Shown here: one piece after another, positions 9,399 through 17,911 of the stretch
Position numbering within the stretch: position 1 is the stretch's first letter
How the letters are laid out: the number at the start of each line of letters is the position of its first letter
Assembly (NCBI RefSeq): GCF_003568665.1
Contig: NZ_QXMH01000001.1
Span: forward strand, 868,001-932,000
Reading direction: 5' to 3'
Length of the DNA stretch: 64,000 nt
Origin: Chitinophaga alhagiae
GTDB lineage: Bacteria; Bacteroidota; Bacteroidia; Chitinophagales; Chitinophagaceae
Position numbers and translations under genes: made by a program
Notes under the pieces: generated by a model
Databases searched by the model: none
Told to the model about the DNA's origin: nothing
What the model saw: the letters and a program-made list of their open reading frames with translations, nothing else

Positions 9399-10040
9399 AT
9401 GCAACAAACCAAACGTTATACCCTTGCCTTGTTAGCCTTGCTGGGCTGGTTTGCCGTTATTGCCCAATTCTGCCTGATGATGGTTAACAGCCAGCTCCCT
9501 GCCGGGGAAACCATTATACGTTTTTTCAGTTTTTTCACCGTGCAATCCAATATACTGACCGCTGCCGGCTGTACGGCGCTGTTGCTGAAGCCGGGCGGCT
9601 TCTTTTCCCGCGCGTCCGTGCAGGCCGCGCTCCTGCTGTACATCCTGATAGTGGCGCTGGTGTACAATGTGATACTCCGTTTCTTATGGGCCCCGCAGGG
9701 CATGCAGTGGCTGGTGGATGAGTTGCTGCACGCGGCGGTGCCCCTGCTGTACCTGGCGTACTGGCTGATATTTGCGCCTAAACGGGAGCTGGCCTGGAAA
9801 CAGGCGCCCTCCTGGCTATTGTACCCGCTGGCCTACATGGTGTTTGTCATTATCCGCGGTGCATTTTCCGGTTTTTATCCTTACCCTTTTATAGATGTGG
9901 TACAGCTGGACTATCCCAAAGCCCTGCAAAACGCCGCCCTGATATTGGTGCTCTTCCTGTTTACCGGCGCGTTAATAATGGCCGTTGGCAAGGCATTGGG
10001 GAAAAGGCCGCTTTTAAAAAGCAGCCCTGTAAAATTGTAA
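9399..10040 (+). CDS. Pr6Pr family membrane protein
   Basis: A 213-aa integral membrane protein with six predicted helices and the family features FFTVQSNILTA, ELLHAAVPLLYLAYWLIF and YPFIDV. Pr6Pr proteins are named for conserved prolines and resemble the eukaryotic FAR-17a/AIG1 proteins; no biochemical role can be read from sequence. Its last 27 bp overlap the 3' end of the convergent epimerase gene, so the two transcripts share antisense tails. Confidence 0.85.
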   Translation: MQQTKRYTLALLALLGWFAVIAQFCLMMVNSQLPAGETIIRFFSFFTVQSNILTAAGCTALLLKPGGFFSRASVQAALLLYILIVALVYNVILRFLWAPQGMQWLVDELLHAAVPLLYLAYWLIFAPKRELAWKQAPSWLLYPLAYMVFVIIRGAFSGFYPYPFIDVVQLDYPKALQNAALILVLFLFTGALIMAVGKALGKRPLLKSSPVKL

Positions 10041-10859
10041 GCCTTCGGTAGCCAGCTCGTCCGCGCTGCCTGCCAGCGGCCGCCATATGCAGGCTGCCCG
10101 CGCCAGTTCCTTAGACGGGGCGCCAAACGTTTCCAGCACAATAGCCCCGGTGTAACCAATGTCTGCCAGCGCCTCCCTGATGCCCGACCAATCCAGGTGG
10201 CCCGTACCCGGCGTGCCCCGATCGCTTTCATTGCCCTGAATATGACACAACCTGTCTTTCCCGATTTTGCGGATGGCGGCAGGAATGTTTTTCTCTTCTA
10301 TGTTGGCATGAAAAGTATCCAGCAATATTTTAATGTGCGGGCTGCCGGTTTCTTCCAGCAGCTCCATGGCCTGGTCTACCGTATTGATCATATCCGTCTC
10401 AAAACGGTTGAGCGGCTCCAGGCCAATGATAACACCATGGTCTGCTGCTGCTTTGGCCGCCTCCCGCAGGTTTTCGATACACCATGCGCGCTCCTGTATT
10501 TTCTGCTCCGGCGGTACGATCCTTGTTTTACCCACGGCGGAATACACGGGGCCGCCAAACACCGGGCTGCCCATTTGCGCGGCAATGGCCACGCAATCCG
10601 TAATATACCGCAGGCCGTTCCTGCGGGTGGAAGCATCTGTAGAGGAAATATCCCGGTCTGGCCCGAAGGCCCCGCTGATGGTGATCTTCAGGTCAAGATC
10701 GCGGGCGCGCTGCAGCAGCTCGGGCCAGTTGATCAGTGATGCGTCTTCTACCGCCACTTCTACAATATCATACCCTGCTTCTTTTATTTTGGGCAGCAGG
10801 TGAAAATGCGCGGTGGAAAATGGAGATACCCATACAAAGGTGCTGATGCCGAATGTCAT
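10014..10859 (-). CDS. Sugar isomerase/epimerase (ketose 3-epimerase-like TIM barrel)
   Basis: A 281-aa cytoplasmic TIM barrel of the AP-endonuclease-2/xylose-isomerase-like type. It is closest to D-tagatose/D-psicose 3-epimerases, which interconvert ketohexoses through a metal-bound enediolate. The four expected metal/catalytic residues are in place: E148 (GLEPLNRFE), D181 (LLDTFHANIEE), H206 (CHIQGNE) and E243 (VLETFG), with ESDRGTPGTGHLDW between. It is the last gene of the locus 1 operon, 54 bp after the Gfo/Idh gene with a small GC hairpin between. Family members also act on 3-keto sugars and inositols, so the substrate is uncertain. Confidence 0.85.
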   Translation of the reverse strand: MTFGISTFVWVSPFSTAHFHLLPKIKEAGYDIVEVAVEDASLINWPELLQRARDLDLKITISGAFGPDRDISSTDASTRRNGLRYITDCVAIAAQMGSPVFGGPVYSAVGKTRIVPPEQKIQERAWCIENLREAAKAAADHGVIIGLEPLNRFETDMINTVDQAMELLEETGSPHIKILLDTFHANIEEKNIPAAIRKIGKDRLCHIQGNESDRGTPGTGHLDWSGIREALADIGYTGAIVLETFGAPSKELARAACIWRPLAGSADELATEGLQFYRAAF

Positions 10860-10882
10860 GAATGATGTATTTAACAGGAAGC

Positions 10883-10900
10883 GGGGGCATTGCCGCCCCC
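10883..10900 (-). other. Small GC-rich hairpin between operon genes
   Basis: GGGGGC-N6-GCCCCC between the Gfo/Idh and epimerase genes. There is no clear T-run after it, so it is more likely an mRNA stability or partial attenuation element than a full terminator. Confidence 0.35.
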
Positions 10901-10913
10901 GGCTGGAATATAC

Positions 10914-12026
10914 TTATGCTTCAAAATCAGGGATGCTGATGCGTGCGCCGCCTTTCATGGCAGACTCATGCGCGCAGATGCCCGCGCAGGTGTAGTTGGC
11001 CGCAATGTGCGCGTCTACCGCGGAATCCCTGCCTTCCACAATGGCCGCCAGGAACTCCTGCACCAGGTGCGGGTGTGAGCCGCCGTGGCCGGCGCCCTGC
11101 AGGAAAGACACGTGGTTGGGGTCATCAATTTTTTCGCGGCGCGTGAAGTGGGCAATCTCAGGTATGAGCAGGGCGTCTGTGTCTGGCACTTCTATGCGGG
11201 CGGCATTTTCGCCACCGTCAAAGATCACGTGGCTTTCGTCCTGCAGCTGCTCCCATTCGAAAGACATTTTGGTACCGTATACATCATAACTTTCCCTGTA
11301 CTGGCGCACTACGTCAAACAGCGACCGGGTGGCTTCCGCTACCACGTCGGAGTTTTTGAGCGTAAAAGTGGCCGTTTCCACGGCAAAGGGTGAGCCGTAC
11401 CGTTTGGCCAGGTCTTCACTAAGCCGGCCCGAGCCGTGGCACACCACGGTTTCCGCCTTGGTGTTATTGATGCGCAACAGCGGCGAAATAGCGTGCGTGC
11501 CGTTGAGCATGGGCGGAAAACCTTTCCAGTATTCATCCCACCCTTCCATGCTCATATCCTGTATATGTGAGCCGCGTACAAACTGGATGCGGCCCAGTTG
11601 CCCGCTTTCCGCCAGCTGCAGACCGTAGAGAAACTCGCGGGTATACAGCGCGGTTTCCATCATCATGTATACTTTACCGGCCTTTCGTTTGGCTTCCACA
11701 ATAGCTTTGCAATCTTCCACCGTCATGGCCATGGGAATGGTGCAGGCGGTATGTTTGCCGGCATTGAGGGAGGCCAGCGTCATGCGGGCATGGTCAGGCA
11801 CAGGGGTTACAATATGGATGGCGTCTACATCTGCGCGCTTGGGTACATCGTCGTAGTTGGTGAACAGCAAATCCTCATCCAGGTTAAAGCGGGCCTTCAG
11901 CTCGTCCAGCGTTTTGCGGTTGCGGGTGCAGATACCCACTTTTTTGATAGCCGGGTGCTGCTGGTAAATGGGAATAAATTCCTTGCCAAAGCCCATGCCT
12001 ACAATAACTACAGTGATCTGTTTCAT
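10914..12026 (-). CDS. Gfo/Idh/MocA family protein lacking the EKP lysine
   Basis: A 370-aa cytoplasmic protein with an N-terminal Rossmann fold (VGMGFG at 9-14) and a C-terminal beta-sheet substrate domain. The family normally oxidises or reduces sugars, inositols and their derivatives with NAD(P). The usual EKP motif, whose lysine helps catalysis and cofactor binding, reads TIP here (residues 96-98, in HTACTIPMAMT). The protein may therefore work differently or not be a typical dehydrogenase. The start at 12026 removes a short unlikely leader. It follows the ThuA gene by 29 bp, matching the known pairing of ThuA with an oxidoreductase in disaccharide 3-keto metabolism. Confidence 0.85.
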   Translation of the reverse strand: MKQITVVIVGMGFGKEFIPIYQQHPAIKKVGICTRNRKTLDELKARFNLDEDLLFTNYDDVPKRADVDAIHIVTPVPDHARMTLASLNAGKHTACTIPMAMTVEDCKAIVEAKRKAGKVYMMMETALYTREFLYGLQLAESGQLGRIQFVRGSHIQDMSMEGWDEYWKGFPPMLNGTHAISPLLRINNTKAETVVCHGSGRLSEDLAKRYGSPFAVETATFTLKNSDVVAEATRSLFDVVRQYRESYDVYGTKMSFEWEQLQDESHVIFDGGENAARIEVPDTDALLIPEIAHFTRREKIDDPNHVSFLQGAGHGGSHPHLVQEFLAAIVEGRDSAVDAHIAANYTCAGICAHESAMKGGARISIPDFEA

Positions 12027-12055
12027 GTACGAATGCTTATTAAGATGATTAAAAA

Positions 12056-12772
12056 TTATTTTTTCGCCACCCACTTTACAGCGTTCCGTAAAATGGTGCG
12101 GTACTCCGGCAGCTCGTGCGCCGCCGCATCGTGCCCGAGAGCAAAACCTACAATACGCGCTTGGGGGTTCCGCACCACAAACAGGCTGGGATAGGTTTGC
12201 CCGGAAGCATCCGGGCCGGTGGTAGCCAGTACCCTGATGCCGGGGCCGTTGGTATCTTCCTTGTAGTAGTACAATTCGTCTTTCAGGGTAAATTTTGCCG
12301 GCAGGCCTTTGGTGACGGGGTGCTTCCGGTTATTCACCATTACGCTGAACTCGCCGTATTTCTCGTGCCCGCGGCTGCCGCCGCTTACCAGCTTGAAGTT
12401 GTACATAGGCCAGTCCTGCCAGTTGTACCAGATGGCCGCATGCGCCAGCACCAGGCCTTTACCCTGTTCCACAAAATCAAAGATGGCCTTGCGTGTGGCT
12501 GAATCGCTGATAGGCTGGTTATTACAGAGGAACAGTACATCTGTTTGCGGCAGGTGCTGCAGAATGGTAGAGGGGTCTTGCGTGTAGGTCACGGTGGCCA
12601 GGCCGTCTTTTTCGAGCGTGGCCGCATCTTCCTGCCCGTACCAGCGTTCAAAATTGTGCGAGCCGCCACCGCCCACCATCAGCACGCGGATGCTCCCTGA
12701 TTGTGCAAAAGTGTGCAGGCCGGCAATTAACGCCACGGCGCAGCAAATCATACATCGGATAAACATTTTCAT
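12056..12772 (-). CDS. ThuA domain protein, secreted
   Basis: A 238-aa single-domain ThuA-like protein with a class I glutamine-amidotransferase-like fold and a signal peptide (about 1-23, ending TFAQ). Motifs include VLMVGGGGSHNFERWY near 29-44, VLFLCNNQP, GKGLVLAHAAIWYNW and GFALGHDAAAHELPEYR. ThuA family members are linked to trehalose and other glycoside use through 3-keto intermediates in rhizobia. Here the protein is exported, so it would act in the periplasm. It lies 16 bp after the giant fusion gene, which carries a second ThuA domain. Confidence 0.9.
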   Translation of the reverse strand: MKMFIRCMICCAVALIAGLHTFAQSGSIRVLMVGGGGSHNFERWYGQEDAATLEKDGLATVTYTQDPSTILQHLPQTDVLFLCNNQPISDSATRKAIFDFVEQGKGLVLAHAAIWYNWQDWPMYNFKLVSGGSRGHEKYGEFSVMVNNRKHPVTKGLPAKFTLKDELYYYKEDTNGPGIRVLATTGPDASGQTYPSLFVVRNPQARIVGFALGHDAAAHELPEYRTILRNAVKWVAKK

Positions 12773-12788
12773 ATCTGGAGGAATTAAG

Positions 12789-15700
12789 TTATCTGATCAC
12801 TTGCATAACCCCGTTCATACCACGCCAGTGGCCGGGGAAGGTGCATACAAAAGGATAATCGCCCGGTACCCTCGGGGCGGTAAACTTAAGCACCACCGTT
12901 TCTCCCGGGCTCACCAGGCGGGTAGCCCACAGTACTTCCGGTACTTTGGGCACGTACTGCATTTGAGACGCTTTAGGGTCACGTACCATGGCATCTGCGG
13001 CGGCGCCTACCTTCTGGAGGGAGCCGGGCTTGATGATGAGCAGGTTATGCTGCATGCCGTCAGGGTTTTCCAGCCGGATGGTGACCTGCTGGCCGGCCTT
13101 TACGGAGATCTTTTTCTTATCGTACTGCATAATATCTTTCACCACCTTGAGATCTATCACCATCGGCGGCACCGTGCTTCCGCCGGCCGCTTCCGTTGTT
13201 TTGGCCACCGGCCGGTCCAGCTCCAGGCTGATGTTCTGCAGGCCTCCGGCAAAAGGGAAACGCCCGGTATAGTCTGTAACGTGGCTATCTTCCAGCGCAT
13301 CTTCCCCTGCCCGCACCGGCGCCTGCGGCGAGGTGGCAAACAACGCGGGAGCTTTGGCGCGGGCTGCTTCCCTGCCATCTACCATCAATTGGATGCCGCC
13401 GTTTTTCAGGAGGGCGGCGCCGGCCTCGAACTTGTCTGGCAGGGGCGCGGTAGTGCTGGCTTTGTAAGCAACCCCTTTCTGGTTCACCACCATATGCAAT
13501 GCGCCGTCTGCAATATAGAGGCCATAGCCGTTTTGGCTGTTGCCATGCGCCAGTATCAGCCCGTTAAGAGCACGTTCTCTCGGCTTGCTTACCATGGCTT
13601 TGATGAATATTTCTTTCCCCGCTGCGTCTGCGAAAAAGGGCGTGCCGCCCCTGTCCACTTTATAGGCGGCATGATGAAGGCCTTTGGTAATGGCCGTGCG
13701 GAATGCGCCGGAGCCCGCTGGCTGTGCCGCGGCAGCAGCCAGAAAGCCCTTTTCATGTGTAATGGCAGCGGCAAACAATGCACGCGCCAGCCAGAGGTCT
13801 TTAGCGTTCTGGCTGAGCCCCGCGGCTTTGTATACAAGCGTGCCCGCGGCGTTGGAAGCCGGGAAGTCTGCCAGAACGCGGAAGGCCGCTACGCGGGCAT
13901 GCAGGTCTTTGTCATTCAGGATATTACTTTTAACAATGGCGTCAAGGCCGGCTTTGTTTTTGGGCAGCACTTCCACCGCCGCTTTGCGTACGCCCGCCGC
14001 AGGATGGCGGAGCGCTTTGGCCACCACGGCCATGGAAGCAGCGTTCAGTTCACCCAGGCCGTGCAGCGTCCATAAGGCGTGTACGGCGGGGCTATTCAGC
14101 CGGGCTTCATCTACTTTCAGGTTGCTGATGATCTTGTACAGGCCGGGTATCACTTCCTGCCGGTTGCCTTCCACCAGCAGGCGCTGGGCCGTCATTCTCC
14201 AGAACATATTGTCGTTTTCCAGCGCGGCCAGCAGGGCCGGAACGTTGGTTGCCGATAAATGAAGCGGCCGGTAAGGCTTTGCATTGTCATATACGATGCG
14301 GTAGATGCGGCCATGCGCCGAATCCCGCAGGTTGCTTTCAAAAGCGTTGCCCTTGCCGTGCGGCTGCTCCGTGAAGGGCAGCACTGTTTCCCGCGGCGCC
14401 TGTTCTTTTACGAATACATTATGCTGAATGATGAAGTTGTACCAGTCCGCCACCCATACCGCGCCGTCTGGCCCGGTTTGCGCCTGCACAGGGCCAAACC
14501 ATTCATCCGAGCTGGCCAGCAGGTTCCAACCGTCTGTTTCCCGGAAACCCGCGCCATCCGGCTCTATAACAGCGTTATGTACCAGGCGTACGGTAGGCTC
14601 GTTCACAAAGGCCACCCTGTTCCAGTATTCTTTCGGGAAACTGCGGGCGGTATAAAAATGATGGCCCGTAGCAGAGGTGAAGCCGCCCACTACGTCTACC
14701 TGCCGCAGGTTGGGCGTCATGGCATGCACATCGTAATGGCCGTCTATTTTCTGGATGGGGTCTAATGCTTCCTGCTTGCCTGCCGTGCGCTGCATGTGCC
14801 GCGCGGGCAGGGAATAATATGCGCTGTGCGTATTGTTGGCGGTGGAAAGGAACACATGGTTATCTTCTGTAAAACCCAGCCCCCACGTATTATTGGAGCT
14901 TTTAGCCAGGAACTCGAAATTGCTGCCGTCTGGGCTGAAGTGATATACCCCCATGGGGAAGCGGAAAGGCTTGCCGTCTATTTTACCGTCAAAGCCTGAA
15001 TAACCTACCACGCCCCATATCTTGTTGTCAAAGCCATACTGCAGGTTGGAGGGGCCGGCGTGTGTATCCTGCTTGCCCCATCCGGTCATGAGGATTTCCC
15101 TTACGTCCGCCTTGTCGTCCCCGTCCGTATCTTTCAGGAAAAGAAAATGCGGGGCCATGGACACAATGGCGCCGCCATTGGTCAGTACAATACTGGTGGG
15201 GATGTTGAGGCTATCCGCAAACACGGTGAACTTGTCTGCCTTGCCATCGCCATCTGTATCTTCACATATCTTGATACGGTCATTGGCCACGCTGTCTATT
15301 TCTGTAAATGCATTCGGGTAGTCAACAGACTCTACTATCCACAACCTTCCTCTTTCATCCCAGGTCATGGCAATAGGCTTGGTGATATCAGGCTCTGCGG
15401 CAAACAGCTGCATGCTGAAACCGGCAGGCGTTTGGGTGAGTTTGTTGGACTCCGCCGGAGAAAGCGCCTCCTGCATTTTGGGTACGGCGTAACGGCGCGT
15501 ATAGTCAGCAATGGTGTCCGAGCTGTAGATGTCTACATCAGGGATGTTGAGGGCAGCCACGCGTTGCATCACACCGTCTCCCATTGCCCAACATACGCCG
15601 TTGCGGAGCATGTTCAGGAAATCCCGGTTCTTCCAGGTATTGTCACTGCTGCCATAGGCGGTATAGAACACGCGGCCGCGGCCCTGCGCGCGCGTCCAGG

Positions 15701-16238
15701 TGGTAGGCTCGGTACTCCGCCTGGTCAGTACCGTTATATCAGTTGCCAGTTGCTGGTGGGTAAGCAAGGCATCCGTGGTCTGGAAGGCATGCACTCCCTT
15801 CATTACAGCGTGAGTAGGGCTTTCGATCTGCATGGCGGTAACGCCTTCCCTGCTGCCTTTCAGGCGGCCGCCAAGCGCGCCCGCGTACCAGGCGGAATTT
15901 AGAAAGCTGCCGGAAGCCGAGTTGAGCAATACCAGCCCCTTCCCTCCCTCTACAAAACTCTTCAGGGCGGCCTCCCGTACCGGCGGCAGGGAAGGAAAGC
16001 TACCATGTATCACCAGCGCGTCGTAGTGCGCCAGCTTGCCTGGCGTCAGATCATCCAGCGAAGTAGTAAAAGTGAGGTTGATGCCGCTTTTGAACAGCTT
16101 GGTAGCCATCCAGGAGGCATGTTGCGAAGTACCGGGCTGCCCGAGAAACAGTATTTCAGCCCTTCCTTTTTTCTCCAAAGTGGAATATGCAAAAGAACAT
16201 GCTACCACTACCAGCAATAAAAATCCGATTCGTTTCAT
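12789..16238 (-). CDS. ThuA/beta-propeller dehydrogenase/HEAT/LamG-like/azurin fusion
   Basis: A 1149-aa exported protein, possibly a lipoprotein (VVAC at 11-14). Domains in order: ThuA-like (about 27-222); six-bladed propeller of the PVC-type membrane-bound dehydrogenase class (about 268-650) with two EF-hand-like loops, DTDGDGKAD at 327-335 and DTDGDDKAD at 370-378; HEAT-like helices (about 660-850); a concanavalin/LamG-like domain (about 870-1010); and a C-terminal cupredoxin (about 1025-1149). The cupredoxin has a complete type 1 copper set: H1064, C1132, H1137, M1141 (CTFPGHWRGMNG). No CxxCH heme motif is present, unlike many relatives. It probably oxidises a sugar or glycoside and passes electrons to copper. 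The family is known; this reaction is inferred. Confidence 0.85.
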   Translation of the reverse strand: MKRIGFLLLVVVACSFAYSTLEKKGRAEILFLGQPGTSQHASWMATKLFKSGINLTFTTSLDDLTPGKLAHYDALVIHGSFPSLPPVREAALKSFVEGGKGLVLLNSASGSFLNSAWYAGALGGRLKGSREGVTAMQIESPTHAVMKGVHAFQTTDALLTHQQLATDITVLTRRSTEPTTWTRAQGRGRVFYTAYGSSDNTWKNRDFLNMLRNGVCWAMGDGVMQRVAALNIPDVDIYSSDTIADYTRRYAVPKMQEALSPAESNKLTQTPAGFSMQLFAAEPDITKPIAMTWDERGRLWIVESVDYPNAFTEIDSVANDRIKICEDTDGDGKADKFTVFADSLNIPTSIVLTNGGAIVSMAPHFLFLKDTDGDDKADVREILMTGWGKQDTHAGPSNLQYGFDNKIWGVVGYSGFDGKIDGKPFRFPMGVYHFSPDGSNFEFLAKSSNNTWGLGFTEDNHVFLSTANNTHSAYYSLPARHMQRTAGKQEALDPIQKIDGHYDVHAMTPNLRQVDVVGGFTSATGHHFYTARSFPKEYWNRVAFVNEPTVRLVHNAVIEPDGAGFRETDGWNLLASSDEWFGPVQAQTGPDGAVWVADWYNFIIQHNVFVKEQAPRETVLPFTEQPHGKGNAFESNLRDSAHGRIYRIVYDNAKPYRPLHLSATNVPALLAALENDNMFWRMTAQRLLVEGNRQEVIPGLYKIISNLKVDEARLNSPAVHALWTLHGLGELNAASMAVVAKALRHPAAGVRKAAVEVLPKNKAGLDAIVKSNILNDKDLHARVAAFRVLADFPASNAAGTLVYKAAGLSQNAKDLWLARALFAAAITHEKGFLAAAAAQPAGSGAFRTAITKGLHHAAYKVDRGGTPFFADAAGKEIFIKAMVSKPRERALNGLILAHGNSQNGYGLYIADGALHMVVNQKGVAYKASTTAPLPDKFEAGAALLKNGGIQLMVDGREAARAKAPALFATSPQAPVRAGEDALEDSHVTDYTGRFPFAGGLQNISLELDRPVAKTTEAAGGSTVPPMVIDLKVVKDIMQYDKKKISVKAGQQVTIRLENPDGMQHNLLIIKPGSLQKVGAAADAMVRDPKASQMQYVPKVPEVLWATRLVSPGETVVLKFTAPRVPGDYPFVCTFPGHWRGMNGVMQVIR

Positions 16239-16266
16239 CTTCTCTGTCTATTTGAAAAAACAATAA

Positions 16267-17832
16267 TCACTCCGGCCGCTTCAGCGGGGGAAGCAGTACT
16301 GCCCTGTACCCGCCTTTTGACCGGTAGTACAGGATCATAAAAAAATACGCCGCCAGCATCACTACAGGGAACAGCGACACGGTGCGCAGGGCGTCTTTCT
16401 TGGCGTCTTCCTTTACGGCCGTGATGGTGGCCAGCGTTTGCGGTGTGGCGGTGGTGAGTTTGTCCGGGTCAATTACGCGGTAATCCCCAAAGAGGCCCGT
16501 ACGCTGTTCTGTTACGTAAGTGCTGTGCAGCGCGGTGCCGTTGACGGCATCGTATTTTTCGAGGTTAGCGTCCAGTTGCTTGTCTTGCACAAAACCAAGT
16601 ATCACCGCACCGATAACGCCCACGCCAACCTGCCCCACAGCGCTGGTGAAGTTGAGCGCCAATACGCCGCCCCGGGGAAACTGCTCTGCCACTACGCCCA
16701 GCATGGTACCCCATAAAAATGTTTTGCCCAGCGCATATACGGTAGCCGCCACAATGATCATAAAACCTGCGGCATAAGAAAGGAACTGCAAACCGCTTAT
16801 GGCCACCAGCGCACTCAGCGCCAGCAAGCCCAGTGGTGCAAAGCGGTGTACGATGGGGCCGGAATAAAAACGGAGCACCGCCATAATGAGCGATGTGTAG
16901 ATCAGCACCCAGCCGCCGCTCAATCCCGCCTTGGCCATTTCCGGCGCCATGAGGTCTGTGATCCAGCTATCTGTGCCCAGTTCCGTAGTAGCCAGCAATA
17001 TCATTACCAGCAGCAGCAATATGAACATGGGCCGCCCCGGGGAGCGTACCACCACGCCCAGGATGGCGGTAGCGGCCAGCGAGATCACAATTTTACCGGT
17101 AAGCGACCAGCCCAGCAAACTGCCCAGCTGAAAAGTACACAGGCTGATAATGATGAACATGCCGCCTATCCCTACTTCCTTCACCATATCCAGGTAACTG
17201 ACGCCTGCCCGCACCCGTTCGCTAACGGGGAAGCGGCGGTTGAAGATCATAACGCCATACAGCAGCACAGGTACCAGTATTACGCCAATGATCCATTCCC
17301 AGCGGAGGCCGGTATGCATCATGGCAATACCGGCAAGCCCTGCCAGCACCAGGCCGGAAGGCCAGCCGGCGTGCAGGATGTTGAGCCACTTTGTTTTTTC
17401 GTGCGGGTACATGGTGGCCACCACGGGATTCACCACCGCCTCTGCCGCACCGTTTCCCAACGCAAACAGCAGCGTACCCCAATACAACATCCAGTAGCCG
17501 TTGGCCATCATGGTGAGCAGCACAGACAGTACATGACAGGCAAAAGCGAACACCATGGCCATTTTATAACCCACCTTGTCTATGATGAGGCTGAACAGCA
17601 CAATGCTGATACCGAACGGCCAGAAGCTGACGCCGAAAATTTCGCCCTGCTGGGTTTTGCTCAGCCCGAACTGAACGCCCCAGCCATCCATCAGAAAGGA
17701 ACGGAACACAAATCCGAAGGCCGAGGCCACCAGTACGGTGAAACAGCCCCAGAAAAGAACGCGGTGACTGGAATGATGATGCGCTGCTGGTACGTTTATC
17801 TGCTGTCCGGCTACTGTTGGTGCTATATCCAT
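16267..17832 (-). CDS. MFS transporter with long loop
   Basis: A 521-aa inner-membrane transporter with about 12 helices in the major-facilitator fold, probably moving the imported sugar or a derivative into the cytoplasm. The helices begin at about 26. WITDLMAP and the paired repeats GVSFWPFGISI and LGVVAEQFPRGG are MFS-like. A soluble stretch of about 65 residues (about 417-484, rich in Asp, Lys and Thr) sits before the last helix, which is long for the family. It lies between the DUF3823 gene (79 bp) and the fusion gene (28 bp). The substrate cannot be read from sequence. Confidence 0.85.
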   Translation of the reverse strand: MDIAPTVAGQQINVPAAHHHSSHRVLFWGCFTVLVASAFGFVFRSFLMDGWGVQFGLSKTQQGEIFGVSFWPFGISIVLFSLIIDKVGYKMAMVFAFACHVLSVLLTMMANGYWMLYWGTLLFALGNGAAEAVVNPVVATMYPHEKTKWLNILHAGWPSGLVLAGLAGIAMMHTGLRWEWIIGVILVPVLLYGVMIFNRRFPVSERVRAGVSYLDMVKEVGIGGMFIIISLCTFQLGSLLGWSLTGKIVISLAATAILGVVVRSPGRPMFILLLLVMILLATTELGTDSWITDLMAPEMAKAGLSGGWVLIYTSLIMAVLRFYSGPIVHRFAPLGLLALSALVAISGLQFLSYAAGFMIIVAATVYALGKTFLWGTMLGVVAEQFPRGGVLALNFTSAVGQVGVGVIGAVILGFVQDKQLDANLEKYDAVNGTALHSTYVTEQRTGLFGDYRVIDPDKLTTATPQTLATITAVKEDAKKDALRTVSLFPVVMLAAYFFMILYYRSKGGYRAVLLPPLKRPE

Positions 17833-17911
17833 TGAAACTTTTTAAGATACCGGTACCGGATGGCTACCCACGTGTCCACGTTCTATGGGCAACCACCGGC
17901 CGGTATTATCT

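Noticed and set aside
12594..14075. 493-codon plus-strand open frame
   Set aside because: Antisense to the ThuA and azurin-fusion genes, with biased composition and no signal peptide or domain.
12789..16238. c-type heme motif in the large dehydrogenase-like fusion
   Set aside because: I looked for CxxCH because relatives carry it. The cysteines seen are in other contexts, and the C-terminal CTFPGHW cluster fits type 1 copper, not heme.
16846..17835. 329-codon plus-strand open frame
   Set aside because: Antisense to the MFS gene; very rich in His and Gln, typical of a reverse-complement shadow of membrane-helix codons.
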